Source: Comamonas thiooxydans (GTDB taxonomy: Bacteria > Pseudomonadota > Gammaproteobacteria > Burkholderiales > Burkholderiaceae_C). From it: a stretch of DNA of 64,000 nt. Positions 25,538 through 35,445 of the stretch are shown here, piece by piece. Under the pieces are notes generated by a model. The model had not been told where the DNA came from, did not search any database, and saw only the letters and a list, made by a program, of their open reading frames with translations. The stretch is taken from positions 558,001-622,000 of the forward strand of contig NZ_AP026738.1 in NCBI RefSeq assembly GCF_002157685.2, written 5' to 3'. Numbering within the stretch: the first letter of the stretch is position 1; each line of letters starts with the position of its first letter. The position numbers were made by a program, and so were the translations under genes.

Positions 25538-28500
25538 ATGACGCAGGGCCTGATCCGTATCCGTGGTGCTCGCCAGCACAATCTTCGCAATCTGGACATC
25601 GATATCCGTACCGGTGAGCTGACCGTAGTCACCGGCCCCAGCGGCTCGGGCAAGTCCAGTCTGGTGTTCGACACGCTGTACGCCGAAGGTCAGCGCCGCT
25701 ATGTCGAGACCTTCTCCGCCTATGCGCGCCAGTTCCTCGATCGCATGGACAAGCCGGCCGTGGACAAGGTCGAGGGTGTGCCGCCAGCGATTGCCATCGA
25801 CCAGACCAACCCGGTGCGCAACTCTCGCTCCACCGTGGGCACGATGACGGAGATCAACGATCACCTCAAGCTGCTGTTTGCGCGCGCGGCCCAGTTGTTC
25901 GACAGCAGGACGGCCCTGCCGGTGCGCCACGATACGGCGGACAGCATTTATGCCGAATTGGCCCAGCGCTGCGAGGCCGCGGGCGATCCGCGCATTGCCA
26001 TCACCTTCCCGGTGGAGCTGCCGGCCAATACCTCGTCCGAAGAGGTGGAGCAATGGCTGTCTGCCAGCGGTTTCACCAAGGTGCAGGCCGAGCGCGAAGT
26101 GGAGCGCGCTCACGCCGCAGCCGATGAGGTCGCCAAGGGCAAGAAAAAGGCCAAGCCAGCCCCCGAGAAGATCAAGGTGTTGGATGTGATTGCCGACCGC
26201 TTTCGCCTCGGCAAGGCCGAGCGGTCCCGCGCCATGGAGGCGATCGAGGTGGGCCTCAAGCGCGGCAGCGGCAGGCTCACGGTGTATGTGTTGCCTGAAA
26301 GCGGTGTCGAGGCGGTCGAGCCCGAGCTGTGGAAATTCTCGCTGGGTCTGCATTGCCCCGAGAGCAATCTGACCTATCAGGAGCCGATTCCCTCGTTGTT
26401 CTCCTTCAACTCCGCGGTGGGCGCCTGCGATGCCTGCCGTGGTTTCGGGCGCGTCATAGGAGTGGACTGGGGACTGGTGATTCCCAATGAAAAGCTCACC
26501 TTGCGCACCGGTGTCATCAAGCCGATCCAGACGCCGGCCTGGAAGGAAATTCAGGACGACCTGATGCGCCACTCCGAGGCCGAGGGTATTCCGCGCGATA
26601 CGGCCTGGTCCAAACTGACCCAGGCGCAGAAGGACTGGGTGATCGAAGGCTCGCCCAACTGGAACGGCAAGTGGAGCCAGACCTGGTATGGCATTCGCCG
26701 CTTCTTCGAGTATCTCGAAAGCAAGGCCTACAAGATGCATATCCGGGTGCTGCTGTCCAAGTACCGCAGCTATACCGAATGCCCGACATGCGGCGGCGCT
26801 CGCCTCAAGACCGAAAGCCTGCTCTGGCGTATAGGCGGCAAGCAGGCCGCGGATGCCGTGCTGCCGCCCGGCGACGAGAGCGGCAGATACCAGCGCTTCA
26901 TGCCTCAGGCGGTGGGCTGGAGCCGCGAGCAGCTGGAAAGCCTGCCTGGCCTGTGTCTGCATGATCTGATGCGTCTGCCGATCACGCGCCTGCGTGACTT
27001 CTTTGCGCAGCTGGCGCCAGACAATGATGCCGTCAAAAATGATGGCGAAGCCCAGGCATTGAAGATGCTGCACGCAGAAGTCATGACGCGGCTGCAGTAT
27101 CTGTGCGATGTAGGCATTGGCTATCTCACGCTGGACCGCCAGAGCCGCACGCTGAGCGGTGGCGAGGTGCAGCGTATCAATCTGACCACTGCTTTAGGCA
27201 CTTCGCTGGTCAACACCTTGTTTGTGCTCGACGAGCCATCGATAGGCCTGCACCCGCGCGATATGGAGCGCATCACCGAAGCCATGCAGCGCCTGCGCGA
27301 TGCGGGCAATACGCTGGTTGTGGTGGAGCATGATCCCGCCGTGATGTTTGCCGCCGACCGCATGATAGACATGGGGCCGGGCCCGGGTGCGCGCGGCGGC
27401 CAGATCGTGTTCGACGGCACGCCCGAGGATCTGCGCCAGGCCGATACCCTGACCGGCGCCTATCTGGGCGGGCGCAAGCAGGTGGGTTTCGGTCTCAAGC
27501 GCATGGTGACCGAGAGCACGCCGCGCCTGATTCTCGAAGGCGCGCGCGAGCACAATCTGCGGGACATCAACGTGGACTTTCCGCTGCAGCGCCTGGTCAC
27601 CATCACCGGCGTTTCGGGTTCGGGCAAATCCACGCTGATCCAGGATGTGCTGGTGCCTGCGCTGATGCGCCACTTCGGCAAGCCCACCGATGCGGCGGGC
27701 GCGTTCGAGCGCCTGCTGGGTGCAGACCATCTGGCCGATGTGATGTTCGTGGACCAGTCGCCGATCGGCAAGACGGCGCGCTCCAATCCGGTCAGCTATG
27801 TGGGCGCCTGGGATGCGCTCCGCGAGCTGTTCGCCGTGGCGCCGCTGTCGCGCCAGCGCGGCTACACGGCCGCCAAGTTCAGCTTCAACAGCGGCGACGG
27901 CCGCTGCCCGACCTGCGGCGGCTCGGGCTTCGAGCATGTGGAGATGCAGTTCCTCTCGGACGTCTATCTGCGCTGCCCGGACTGCAACGGCACCCGTTAT
28001 CGCCCCGAGATTCTGGAAGTGAAAATCGAGCGCAACGGCCAGTCGCTGAATGTGGCCGATGTGCTGGAACTCACGGTGGCCGAAGCCGCGCTGCTGTTTG
28101 CGCAGGACCGCGATGTGATCCGCGCGCTGCAGCCCATCGTCGATGTGGGCCTGGAATACGTGAAGCTGGGCCAGCCCGTGCCCACGCTGTCGGGCGGCGA
28201 GGCCCAGCGCCTCAAGCTCGCCGGCTTTCTGGCTGAGGCGGCCAAGGCGCAGTCCAAATCCAGGCAGGCGCTGGCCAAGAAAGGCACGCTGTTCCTGTTC
28301 GACGAGCCGACGACCGGCCTGCATTTCGAAGACATTGCCAAGCTCATGCGCGCATTGCGCAAGCTGCTGGAAGCCGGCCACTCGCTGATCGTCATCGAGC
28401 ACAATCTGGACGTGATTCGCGCCAGCGACTGGCTCATCGATCTGGGACCCGAAGGCGGTGACGGCGGCGGCCTGATCGTGGCCCAGGGCACGCCTGAAGA

Positions 28501-31474
28501 TGTGCGTCATGTGAAGGAGTCGCACACGGCCCAGGCCTTGCGCGAATACGACCTGGCCATGGGCGTGGGCGGCGAGGCGGTGCGCGAAGTCGCGCCCATG
28601 CTCTACAAGCCCCAGCGCAAGGCCCAGGCCGAAAAGGCGCCCCAGGCCAAGAACGCGATCGAGATCGTCAATGCCAAGGAGCACAACCTCAAGTCCCTGA
28701 GCGTGGACGTGCCGCGCGGCAAGTTCAATGTGGTGACCGGTGTTTCGGGTTCCGGAAAATCCACGCTGGCTTTCGACATTCTGTTCAACGAAGGCCAGCG
28801 CCGCTATCTCGAATCGCTCAATGCCTATGCGCGCTCCATCGTGCAGCCTGCGGGCCGTCCCGAGGTCGATGCGGTCTATGGCATACCGCCCACGGTGGCC
28901 ATCGAGCAGCGTCTGTCGCGCGGCGGTCGCAAGTCCACGGTGGGCACGACCACCGAGGTCTGGCACTTTCTGCGCCTGCTCTATGTGAAGCTGGGCGTGC
29001 AGCACTGCATACACGACGATGCCATCGTGCAGCCGCAGACCGAGGAAAGCATTGCCGCGCAGCTGATGACGAATTTCCGCGGTCAGACCATAGGCCTGCT
29101 GAGCCCGCTGGTCGTCAACCGCAAGGGCGTCTATACCGAGCTGGCCGACTGGGCCAGACCCAAGGGCTACACGCATCTGCGCGTGGACGGCGAGTTTCTG
29201 CCGACCACGGGCTTTCCGCGCATAGACCGCTTCAAGGAACACACCATCGAGCTGCCCGTGGCCAGCGTGACGGTGACCGCGGCCAACGAGAAGGAGTTGC
29301 GCGGTCATCTGCGCCAGGCGCTGGAAATCGGCAAGGGCGTGCTGCATGTGCTGTCCGGCATCGAGAATCTGGCCGACGCCATGCAGGGCGGCCAAAGCAC
29401 GGTCGGCATCGGCGCGCTGCAGGTGTTCTCCACCCAGCGTGCCTGCCCGATCTGCGCCACCAGCTATGCCGAGCTGGACCCGCGTCTGTTCTCCTACAAC
29501 AGCAAGCATGGCTGGTGTCCCGATTGCGTGGGCACGGGCGTGAAGCTGACCAAGGACCAGCGCAAGGTCTATGACGACACCTTGCTGGCCGACGACAACC
29601 GGGGCCGTGAGGTGAAGTTCGAGGGCCAGGAGGTCGAAGACCTGGCCGAGGTGGAATGCCCCAAGTGCCGCGGCACACGTCTGAACCCCGTGGCGCGAGC
29701 CGTGAAGTTTCACGGCGAGGCGATTACCGATATTGCCCAGTTGTCAGTCAGCGATGTGCGCCACTGGATACAGGGTCTGGAGCTTACGGGCCGCGAAGCC
29801 GATATTGCGCGCGATCTGATTCCCGAGATCCAGAGTCGTCTCGAATTCCTTGAAGAAGTCGGTCTCAACTATCTGACGCTGGACCGCGGTGCACCCACGC
29901 TGAGCGGGGGCGAGGCCCAGCGCATCCGACTGGCCGCACAGCTGGGCAGCAATCTGCAAGGCGTCTGCTATGTGCTGGACGAGCCCACCATCGGCCTGCA
30001 TGCGCGCGACAATCAGATTCTGCTCAATGCCTTGCACAAGCTCGGCGACAAGGGCAACACGCTGGTGGTGGTGGAGCACGACGAAGACACGATTCGCCGC
30101 GCCGATCACGTGATCGATATCGGCCCCAGCGCCGGCATTCGCGGCGGCCGTCTGGTGGCCGAAGGAACGGTTGCCGACATCATGGCGGCCAAGGACTCGG
30201 TCACCGGGCGCTATCTGCTGCACGCCATGCGGCATCCCTTCAAGCCGCGTCTGTGGGTGGGGGAGGGCCAGCCTCCGGTGCAGTCGACTGCTATCAATGC
30301 AGAAGCTTCTGACGCTGGTGATATGGAGGTTTCAGATAAGAAACCATCCAAAACCAAGAAAAAGAAAGCGGTAGCTGCTACTGAAAATGTAGTGCAGCAA
30401 GACAGCGACGCATTGCACTGGCTGACGGTACTGGGCGCGAATCTGCACAATCTGCAGAGCGTGGATGCGCGCGTTCCGCTCAAGCGTCTGGTGGCCGTGA
30501 CCGGAGTTTCGGGCTCGGGCAAGTCCACGCTGGCGCGCGATGTGCTGTTGAGCAATGTGGCGGCCTGGGTGCAGCAGCGCTCGACCAAGGCCGGCCGCGA
30601 TGCCATGGATGCCGGCAAGTCGCCGGCGCTCGTGGGCTGCAAGGGGCTCAAGGGCTTCGAGACCGTCGATCGCGTGCTAGAAGTCGACCAGACCCCGATC
30701 GGCAAGACGCCGCGCTCCTGCCCGGCGACCTATATCGGCTTCTGGGACACGATTCGCAAGCTGTTTGCCGAGACCCTGGAGGCCAAGGCCCGCGGCTATG
30801 CGGCTGGCCGCTTCTCCTTCAACACGGGCGAAGGGCGTTGCCCGGCCTGCGAGGGACAGGGCGTGCGCACCATCGAGATGAGCTTTCTGCCCGATGTGAA
30901 AGTGCCTTGCGAAGTCTGCCACGGTGCACGCTTCAACCCCGAGACGCTGGCCGTGAGCTGGCGCGGCAAGAGCATTGGCGATGTGCTGCAGATGGAGGTC
31001 GACGAGGCCGTGGAGTTCTTCGCCTCCATGCCCTCGATTGCCCATCCGCTGCAGTTGCTGAAAGACGTGGGTCTGGGCTATCTCACCCTGGGCCAGCCAT
31101 CGCCCACGCTGTCGGGCGGCGAGGCCCAGCGCATCAAGCTGGTGACCGAGCTGACCAAGGTGCGCGACGATATCGGCCGACGCGGACAGAAGGCTCCGCA
31201 CACGCTGTACGTGCTGGACGAGCCCACCGTGGGCCTGCACATGGCCGATGTGGACAAGCTCATCCATGTGCTGCACCGACTCGTCGACGGCGGCCACAGC
31301 GTGGTGGTCATCGAGCATGACCTCGACGTGATTGCCGAGGCGGACTGGATCATCGATCTGGGCCCCGAAGGCGGCAAGGACGGTGGTCGCATCGTGGCCA
31401 CGGGGACTCCCGAGGAGCTGGTGAAGATCGGCACCCACACCGGCAAGGCACTGGCGCCGGTGCTGGCGCGGTAA
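25538..31474 (+). CDS. uvrA: Double-length excinuclease ABC subunit A (UvrA, tandem form)
   Basis: This 1978-residue protein is about twice the length of standard UvrA (about 940). It contains four ABC ATPase modules. Walker A loops are [10 protein letters not shown] (Lys39) and three [10 protein letters not shown] copies (Lys697, Lys1074, Lys1662). There are four ABC signatures of the [16 protein letters not shown] type and four DEP-x-x-GLH Walker B regions. Zinc-finger cysteine sets occur in each half (CPTCGG, CPDC, CPKC, CPAC, CEVC). Each half therefore equals one UvrA. It would scan DNA for bulky lesions and load UvrB. Such fused forms are known in some proteobacteria. A Lys-rich linker near residues 1583-1620 contains DNA resembling the family A repeat. 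Confidence 0.92.
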   Translation: MTQGLIRIRGARQHNLRNLDIDIRTGELTVVTGPSGSGKSSLVFDTLYAEGQRRYVETFSAYARQFLDRMDKPAVDKVEGVPPAIAIDQTNPVRNSRSTVGTMTEINDHLKLLFARAAQLFDSRTALPVRHDTADSIYAELAQRCEAAGDPRIAITFPVELPANTSSEEVEQWLSASGFTKVQAEREVERAHAAADEVAKGKKKAKPAPEKIKVLDVIADRFRLGKAERSRAMEAIEVGLKRGSGRLTVYVLPESGVEAVEPELWKFSLGLHCPESNLTYQEPIPSLFSFNSAVGACDACRGFGRVIGVDWGLVIPNEKLTLRTGVIKPIQTPAWKEIQDDLMRHSEAEGIPRDTAWSKLTQAQKDWVIEGSPNWNGKWSQTWYGIRRFFEYLESKAYKMHIRVLLSKYRSYTECPTCGGARLKTESLLWRIGGKQAADAVLPPGDESGRYQRFMPQAVGWSREQLESLPGLCLHDLMRLPITRLRDFFAQLAPDNDAVKNDGEAQALKMLHAEVMTRLQYLCDVGIGYLTLDRQSRTLSGGEVQRINLTTALGTSLVNTLFVLDEPSIGLHPRDMERITEAMQRLRDAGNTLVVVEHDPAVMFAADRMIDMGPGPGARGGQIVFDGTPEDLRQADTLTGAYLGGRKQVGFGLKRMVTESTPRLILEGAREHNLRDINVDFPLQRLVTITGVSGSGKSTLIQDVLVPALMRHFGKPTDAAGAFERLLGADHLADVMFVDQSPIGKTARSNPVSYVGAWDALRELFAVAPLSRQRGYTAAKFSFNSGDGRCPTCGGSGFEHVEMQFLSDVYLRCPDCNGTRYRPEILEVKIERNGQSLNVADVLELTVAEAALLFAQDRDVIRALQPIVDVGLEYVKLGQPVPTLSGGEAQRLKLAGFLAEAAKAQSKSRQALAKKGTLFLFDEPTTGLHFEDIAKLMRALRKLLEAGHSLIVIEHNLDVIRASDWLIDLGPEGGDGGGLIVAQGTPEDVRHVKESHTAQALREYDLAMGVGGEAVREVAPMLYKPQRKAQAEKAPQAKNAIEIVNAKEHNLKSLSVDVPRGKFNVVTGVSGSGKSTLAFDILFNEGQRRYLESLNAYARSIVQPAGRPEVDAVYGIPPTVAIEQRLSRGGRKSTVGTTTEVWHFLRLLYVKLGVQHCIHDDAIVQPQTEESIAAQLMTNFRGQTIGLLSPLVVNRKGVYTELADWARPKGYTHLRVDGEFLPTTGFPRIDRFKEHTIELPVASVTVTAANEKELRGHLRQALEIGKGVLHVLSGIENLADAMQGGQSTVGIGALQVFSTQRACPICATSYAELDPRLFSYNSKHGWCPDCVGTGVKLTKDQRKVYDDTLLADDNRGREVKFEGQEVEDLAEVECPKCRGTRLNPVARAVKFHGEAITDIAQLSVSDVRHWIQGLELTGREADIARDLIPEIQSRLEFLEEVGLNYLTLDRGAPTLSGGEAQRIRLAAQLGSNLQGVCYVLDEPTIGLHARDNQILLNALHKLGDKGNTLVVVEHDEDTIRRADHVIDIGPSAGIRGGRLVAEGTVADIMAAKDSVTGRYLLHAMRHPFKPRLWVGEGQPPVQSTAINAEASDAGDMEVSDKKPSKTKKKKAVAATENVVQQDSDALHWLTVLGANLHNLQSVDARVPLKRLVAVTGVSGSGKSTLARDVLLSNVAAWVQQRSTKAGRDAMDAGKSPALVGCKGLKGFETVDRVLEVDQTPIGKTPRSCPATYIGFWDTIRKLFAETLEAKARGYAAGRFSFNTGEGRCPACEGQGVRTIEMSFLPDVKVPCEVCHGARFNPETLAVSWRGKSIGDVLQMEVDEAVEFFASMPSIAHPLQLLKDVGLGYLTLGQPSPTLSGGEAQRIKLVTELTKVRDDIGRRGQKAPHTLYVLDEPTVGLHMADVDKLIHVLHRLVDGGHSVVVIEHDLDVIAEADWIIDLGPEGGKDGGRIVATGTPEELVKIGTHTGKALAPVLAR
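30286..30393. repeat. Family A repeat-like DNA inside uvrA
   Basis: This AT-rich tract inside the uvrA coding sequence begins CTGCTATCAATGCAGAAGC and ends GGTAGCTGCTACTGAAAATG. These recall the terminal and internal pieces of the family A element. It encodes a low-complexity linker ([14 protein letters not shown]) between the third and fourth ATPase modules. It is probably an old in-frame insertion. Confidence 0.4.
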
Positions 31475-31489
31475 GAGGCGGCGCGTACC

Positions 31490-32251
31490 ATGTCCTTCTC
31501 GCGTGGCAACTTTCCTGCACCGGCTGAGCTGGCGGCCTCGCGTGTCGCGTGGATGGCGCAGATCGCGCATCCACCGCTGCCGCCGGCGGTGCAGACCTGG
31601 ATGACCTGGGCGCTTGGCTGGAAGGATGAGCTGCCGTGGTTACAGCTTCCTGCATGGCGTGAAGGCGCGGGCAACCGGCTCGCGATGCAGCGTGCCACCG
31701 ATGCGGCAGGGCTGTGGTCTCAGACTGGTGAGTACCGCTTCGGCCTGGACCTCAAGGCCAGCACGCCCGGTGATCTGCGCTGGATCGATGGTGCTGTGGC
31801 GGATGGCTGGAGCCCTCACTGGCTGGTGCTGACCCATGGCCTGGATGGCGACCCGCTGATCGGTGACATGAGCCGGCCCGAAGTGCCTGTGCTGTGGAAG
31901 TGGCATGACGAGCCGCACTGCGCGGCCAGGCCATTGTTCGCCTCGCTCGAGGAGTTGATGGCGCATGTGCAGCCCAAGGCAGCCAAAGCGCCACTTGTGC
32001 CGCGTGAAACGCGCTCTTCCACCATCTTCTACACCGTGCGCCTGCTGGAGCTGGGGCCCGATCCGGCCAGGGTCATGCTGGCGCTCAGGAAAATCTTCAC
32101 GACGATGTCTGCGCAGGAGCTGCTGAAACTCAAGACCCGGCTGCCGCTGACGCTGCTCGACGATAGCGTCAGCGCCTTGCAAAAGGACCGTCTGGTGCAG
32201 CATTTCGGGGGGCTGGGTGCGCGCGTGGAAGTGAGCGAACGTCGCTTGTAG
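31490..32251 (+). CDS. Hypothetical protein with SUKH-like and L7/L12-C-terminal-like regions
   Basis: This 253-residue cytoplasmic protein begins 15 bp after uvrA. The central part (about 75-165) reads like a SMI1/KNR4 (SUKH) domain: WIDGAVADGWSPHWLVL, then GDPLIGDMSRPEVPVL and FASLEELMAHV. The C-terminal 70 residues (YTVRLLELGPDPARVMLALR ... ELLKLKTRLPLTLLDD ... FGGLGARVEV) follow the pattern of the ribosomal protein L7/L12 C-terminal domain. In the latter, K-[EL]-[AL]-K and the final GA-x-VE are conserved. SUKH proteins are often immunity proteins, but no toxin gene is nearby. The combination is unusual and its function is unknown. Confidence 0.5.
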   Translation: MSFSRGNFPAPAELAASRVAWMAQIAHPPLPPAVQTWMTWALGWKDELPWLQLPAWREGAGNRLAMQRATDAAGLWSQTGEYRFGLDLKASTPGDLRWIDGAVADGWSPHWLVLTHGLDGDPLIGDMSRPEVPVLWKWHDEPHCAARPLFASLEELMAHVQPKAAKAPLVPRETRSSTIFYTVRLLELGPDPARVMLALRKIFTTMSAQELLKLKTRLPLTLLDDSVSALQKDRLVQHFGGLGARVEVSERRL

Positions 32252-32391
32252 CGCGCACGCAAGGGCGGCCGATATGGCGCATGCAGCGCGTCCTTCCACA
32301 ACACCCCTCACCATCATCACGCATCACACGCGCCATTTCTGCAAAGGCAGGCTCATGGTGTTCATGGGTCAGCGGCACCGATTCTTGATCG

Positions 32392-32419
32392 AAAAAAGGC
32401 CCGCGTGATGCACGCAGGC
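32392..32419 (-). terminator. Terminator retained behind the dctM fragment
   Basis: Read on the minus strand, GCCTGCGT-GCATC-ACGCGGGC-CTTTTTT is a good Rho-independent terminator. It lies 23 bp beyond the stop of the dctM remnant. The region 32252-32390 upstream of it shows no gene. Confidence 0.65.
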
Positions 32420-32441
32420 ATGGTGATCCTGCATGCCCGCT

Positions 32442-32680
32442 TTACTGGAAGCCCAACGTATGCGGCAGCCAGGTGGATAGTGCCGGAATGAAGGTCAGCA
32501 GGCACAGCACGACGAAGTGGGCCAGCAGGAACAGCGGCATCTCGCGCGTCAGACCGGTGATGGACACGCGCGTGGGCACGGCGGTCATGAACAGCAGGCC
32601 GCCGGCCGGCGGCGTGATCATGCCCTGCGTGAGGTTGACGATCACCGCCATGGCGAAGAGCGTGGGATTGATGCCTAGGC
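32442..32680 (-). pseudogene. C-terminal fragment of a TRAP transporter large permease (dctM)
   Basis: The translation (GINPTLFAMAVIVNLTQGM ... FLLAHFVVLCLLTF ... STWLPHTLGFQ, stop) equals the last 79 codons of the intact dctM at 42899-44185. By eye the DNA of the two regions differs at only about 15 of 239 positions, with no gaps. Homology ends abruptly at CCTAGGC, 20 bp before the LysR stop. The frame is still open and the terminator is kept, so the truncation is recent. It is the scar of a duplication or of a rearrangement that removed an old TRAP system from this module. Confidence 0.85.
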
Positions 32681-32700
32681 CTGGACGGTTTCAGTCATGC

Positions 32701-33630
32701 TCACATATCGTCAAAGGAAGCCTCGTCGCTGCCGAACAGTGTGGGTCCGTCGTCGCGCAGCAGCTTGAGAATCTGCTGGGCAGCGGGCGACAGGTAGCCG
32801 TCCCTGCGGCAGGTCACACCAAGGTGACGGCGCAGCGTGGTGGCGGCAAGGCGCACCTCCTTGAGCGTGCGGCTGCGCTCCAGCCGCAGCGTGTGACGCG
32901 AGACGAAGGTCAGCAGATCCGTCTTCGCCACCATGCGCGGCAACAGCGGGATGGAGCCCGCTTCGACCTGCACCGTGGGCGGAGACATGCCGCGCGACGT
33001 AAAAGCCTGATCCAGCCACTGGCGACTGGGAATGTTGGCGCTGGGCAGGGCCCAGGAGTGCTGCAGCAGCGCGGCCGGCGTGATGCGGGATTTTTCGAAG
33101 ATGGGATGCGTGCGGCTGGCGGCCACCACGACCACATCCTCGACGATGGGGTAGGAGACCAGTTCCGCATCGCCTTCGGCCGTCAGACCGATCAGCAGAT
33201 CGAGCTGGCCTTCGCGCAGGCGGTCGCGCAGCTCCCAGCTCGGGCCGATCACGATGCTGATGGTGATCTTGCGCCCGCCGGCAAGCGCCTTGCTGCACAG
33301 CTCGGGCAGCAGATGGTCGGCGGCTACGGGGCCGCTGCCTATGCGCACATGGCCCGAAATCCCCTCGTTGAAATCGCGTACCTCGCGCAGCGCCTCCTGG
33401 CTGGCGTTGCGCAGCATGCGTGCGCGGGCCAGCAGCACCTGCCCTGCGGGCGTGAGCTGTATGCCGCGCCCGGCGCGCTCGAACAATGCTCCGCCCACGG
33501 CCTGTTCCAGCCGCTGCATGCATTTGGTCAGCGCCGGCTGGGTGCGGCCCAGCTGTTCGGCTGCCCGTCCAAGGTGGCCCAGCTCGGCCACGATCTCGAA
33601 GAAGCGCAGATCGCGCAGATGCAGATCCAT
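32701..33630 (-). CDS. LysR-family transcriptional regulator
   Basis: This 309-residue LTTR has an N-terminal DNA-binding domain (MDLHLRDLRFFEIVAELGHL, LGRTQPALTKCMQRLEQAVG, LFERAGRGIQLTPAG). A substrate-binding domain follows, with GHVRIGSGPVAADHLLPEL and EGQLDLLIG. It is divergent from the dehydrogenase/RraA/Bug operon across an 87-bp AT-rich spacer, the standard LysR arrangement, so it should control that operon. No clear T-N11-A box could be fixed by eye. It replaces, in role, the IclR protein of the paralogous module at 13-17 kb. Confidence 0.88.
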   Translation of the reverse strand: MDLHLRDLRFFEIVAELGHLGRAAEQLGRTQPALTKCMQRLEQAVGGALFERAGRGIQLTPAGQVLLARARMLRNASQEALREVRDFNEGISGHVRIGSGPVAADHLLPELCSKALAGGRKITISIVIGPSWELRDRLREGQLDLLIGLTAEGDAELVSYPIVEDVVVVAASRTHPIFEKSRITPAALLQHSWALPSANIPSRQWLDQAFTSRGMSPPTVQVEAGSIPLLPRMVAKTDLLTFVSRHTLRLERSRTLKEVRLAATTLRRHLGVTCRRDGYLSPAAQQILKLLRDDGPTLFGSDEASFDDM

Positions 33631-33717
33631 CGATGAATAAAAGTGATGATTGAATGAATATTATCGAATAGACGGAATGAGTGATGCTGACAAGAATCCG
33701 GGCTCATCGGAGTCCTT

Positions 33718-34725
33718 ATGTCAACACAAGCCTTTACCGTTTTCGTCACCGCTCCCAAGCTGGCTTCCAGCGGGGCGGATCTTCTTGCCAGGGCCGGCGC
33801 GCGGGTGATCTATCTGGCGCCCGGCGATGATGCCGGGGCGGTGGAGCGCATCATGGCCACCGAGCCCGTCGATGCCGTGATCTCGCGCACCCTGGAGCTC
33901 TCGGCGCGCGCCATCGCCTCGTGCCCCACGCTCAAGGTCATCTCCAAGCATGGCGTGGGCGTGAGCAATATCGATGTGGCCGCAGCCGGCGCGCGCGGCA
34001 TTCCGGTCTATGTGACGCCCGGGGCGAACGCGCAGTCCGTGGCGGAGATGACCCTGGGCCTGCTGTTTGCTGCGGCCCGCCGCATTGCCTGGATGGATGC
34101 GGAATTGCGCGGTGGCCGCTGGTCGCGCGCCCAGGACGGCATCGAGCTGTCCGGCAAGACGCTGGGTCTGGTCGGCTTCGGCCAGGTCGGCCAGCGTGTG
34201 GCCCAGGTTTGCCAGGCCCTGGGCATGCAGGTGGCTGCCTTCGATCCCGCGCTGCAGTCCAGCCCCGTGGCGGGTGTGAAGCTGCTGGCTTCGCTGGACG
34301 AGCTGCTGCCGCTGGTCGATGTGCTCAGCCTGCATGTGCCGCTCAACCGGCGCACCCGCGGCATGCTGGGCGCGGCGCGACTGGCTTGCCTGCCGCAGGG
34401 CGCCATCCTGATCAATACCGCACGCGGCGAAGTGGTGGACGAGCCCGCACTCGTCGAAGCCCTGCGCAGCGGTCACCTGCATGCGGCCGGTCTGGACACC
34501 ATGGCCGTGGAGCCCCTGCCCGCGGACTCCGCGCTGGCGGCCCTGCCGAACGTGGTTCTGACGCCGCATGTGGGCGGTTCCACGCCCGCAGCGCTGGCCG
34601 CCATGGCCGAAGGTGCGGCCGCGAATGTGCTGGGCTGGCTGCAAGGCCGGCCCGTGGCCGCCAGCCGCTGCGTGAACCCCGAGGTCCTTGAATCCCATTC
34701 CTCTCTTTCCGGAGAACCTGCATGA
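33718..34725 (+). CDS. D-2-hydroxyacid dehydrogenase (second module)
   Basis: This 335-residue NAD-dependent dehydrogenase has VISKHGVGVSNIDV, GLVGFGQVGQRVA, the catalytic Arg in NTARGEVVDEPAL, and LTPHVGGSTPAALAAM at the C-terminal end with the catalytic His. It is paralogous to the 16047-16970 gene (same KHGxG segment and lengths within 30 residues). It opens the LysR-divergent operon, and its stop overlaps the next start (ATGA). It probably acts on the oxo or hydroxy acid that the RraA-type enzyme cleaves or forms. The substrate is not known. Confidence 0.87.
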   Translation: MSTQAFTVFVTAPKLASSGADLLARAGARVIYLAPGDDAGAVERIMATEPVDAVISRTLELSARAIASCPTLKVISKHGVGVSNIDVAAAGARGIPVYVTPGANAQSVAEMTLGLLFAAARRIAWMDAELRGGRWSRAQDGIELSGKTLGLVGFGQVGQRVAQVCQALGMQVAAFDPALQSSPVAGVKLLASLDELLPLVDVLSLHVPLNRRTRGMLGAARLACLPQGAILINTARGEVVDEPALVEALRSGHLHAAGLDTMAVEPLPADSALAALPNVVLTPHVGGSTPAALAAMAEGAAANVLGWLQGRPVAASRCVNPEVLESHSSLSGEPA

Positions 34726-35417
34726 GCATTAGTGAAAAAAAGTGGCCCGCGGGCTATCGCATCAATCCGTGCGTCCCAGGCCCCGAGGCCGAGGTCGTTG
34801 AAGCATTCAAGTCCATTCCCGTGGCGGCCATCGGCGACTCCATGAGCCGCAATGTCGGCACTCTGGGCCTGCGCCAATATCACGCCAGGCTGGATGCCGT
34901 GCTCTGCGGGCCGGCCGTCACCGTGCGGGTGCGCCCCGGCGACAACCTCATGATTCACAAGGCGCTGATGATGGTGCAGCCCGGCGATGTGCTGGTCATC
35001 GACGGCGGGGGCGATGTCTCCCAGGCCCTGGTCGGAGGTCTGATGCGCACCACCTGTGTGGCGCGCAAGCTCGCCGGCCTGGTGATCGACGGTGCCATCC
35101 GCGATCTCTGCGAATGGGCCGAGGAAGGCATGCCGATTTTCGCGCGTGGTCACACCCATCGAGGTCCCAGCAAGGATGGCCCGGGCGAGATCAATGTGCC
35201 GGTTTCCTGCGCCGGCATGGCGGTGCTGCCCGGCGATCTGATCGTGGGCGATGCCGATGGCGTGATTGCCGTGCCTGCAGCAGATGCGGCCGAGATTCTG
35301 CAGCGCAGCCGGGCGCATCTGGTCAAGGAAGCCGCCATCCGCGAAAGCAATCGCGAGGGCACTGCCGACCCCGAGCGCTTCGATGCGGTGCTGCGCGCCA
35401 AGGGCCTGCCGGTCTGA
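34722..35417 (+). CDS. RraA-fold aldolase/decarboxylase (second module)
   Basis: This 231-residue protein shares VRPGDNLMIHKALMMVQPGD, LAGLVIDGAIRDLCEW and DLIVGDADGVIAVPA with the paralogue at 15.4 kb. The Arg-Asp pair after DGAI is the metal/substrate site in HMG and CHA aldolases. A glycine-rich HTHRGPSKDGPGEIN loop is typical of this catabolic subgroup, which makes an RNase E regulator less likely. Its ATG overlaps the dehydrogenase stop by four bases; the Bug gene follows 28 bp later. Predicted activity is retro-aldol release of pyruvate from a 4-hydroxy-2-oxo acid, or oxaloacetate decarboxylation. It is cytoplasmic. Confidence 0.82.
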   Translation: MSISEKKWPAGYRINPCVPGPEAEVVEAFKSIPVAAIGDSMSRNVGTLGLRQYHARLDAVLCGPAVTVRVRPGDNLMIHKALMMVQPGDVLVIDGGGDVSQALVGGLMRTTCVARKLAGLVIDGAIRDLCEWAEEGMPIFARGHTHRGPSKDGPGEINVPVSCAGMAVLPGDLIVGDADGVIAVPAADAAEILQRSRAHLVKEAAIRESNREGTADPERFDAVLRAKGLPV

Positions 35418-35445
35418 GGCCGGACATTCTTTCAGGAGACAAGAC

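Noticed and set aside
27194..29713. Minus-strand 839-codon frame inside uvrA
   Set aside because: It is a shadow frame without domain features; uvrA motifs run through the region on the other strand.
31490..32251. Toxin-immunity pair, because of the SUKH-like region
   Set aside because: No polymorphic toxin or secretion gene lies next to it; the immunity role is kept only as a possibility.
32473..33636. Plus-strand 387-codon frame over the dctM fragment and the LysR gene
   Set aside because: It is antisense to both; the minus strand gives a complete LysR protein.
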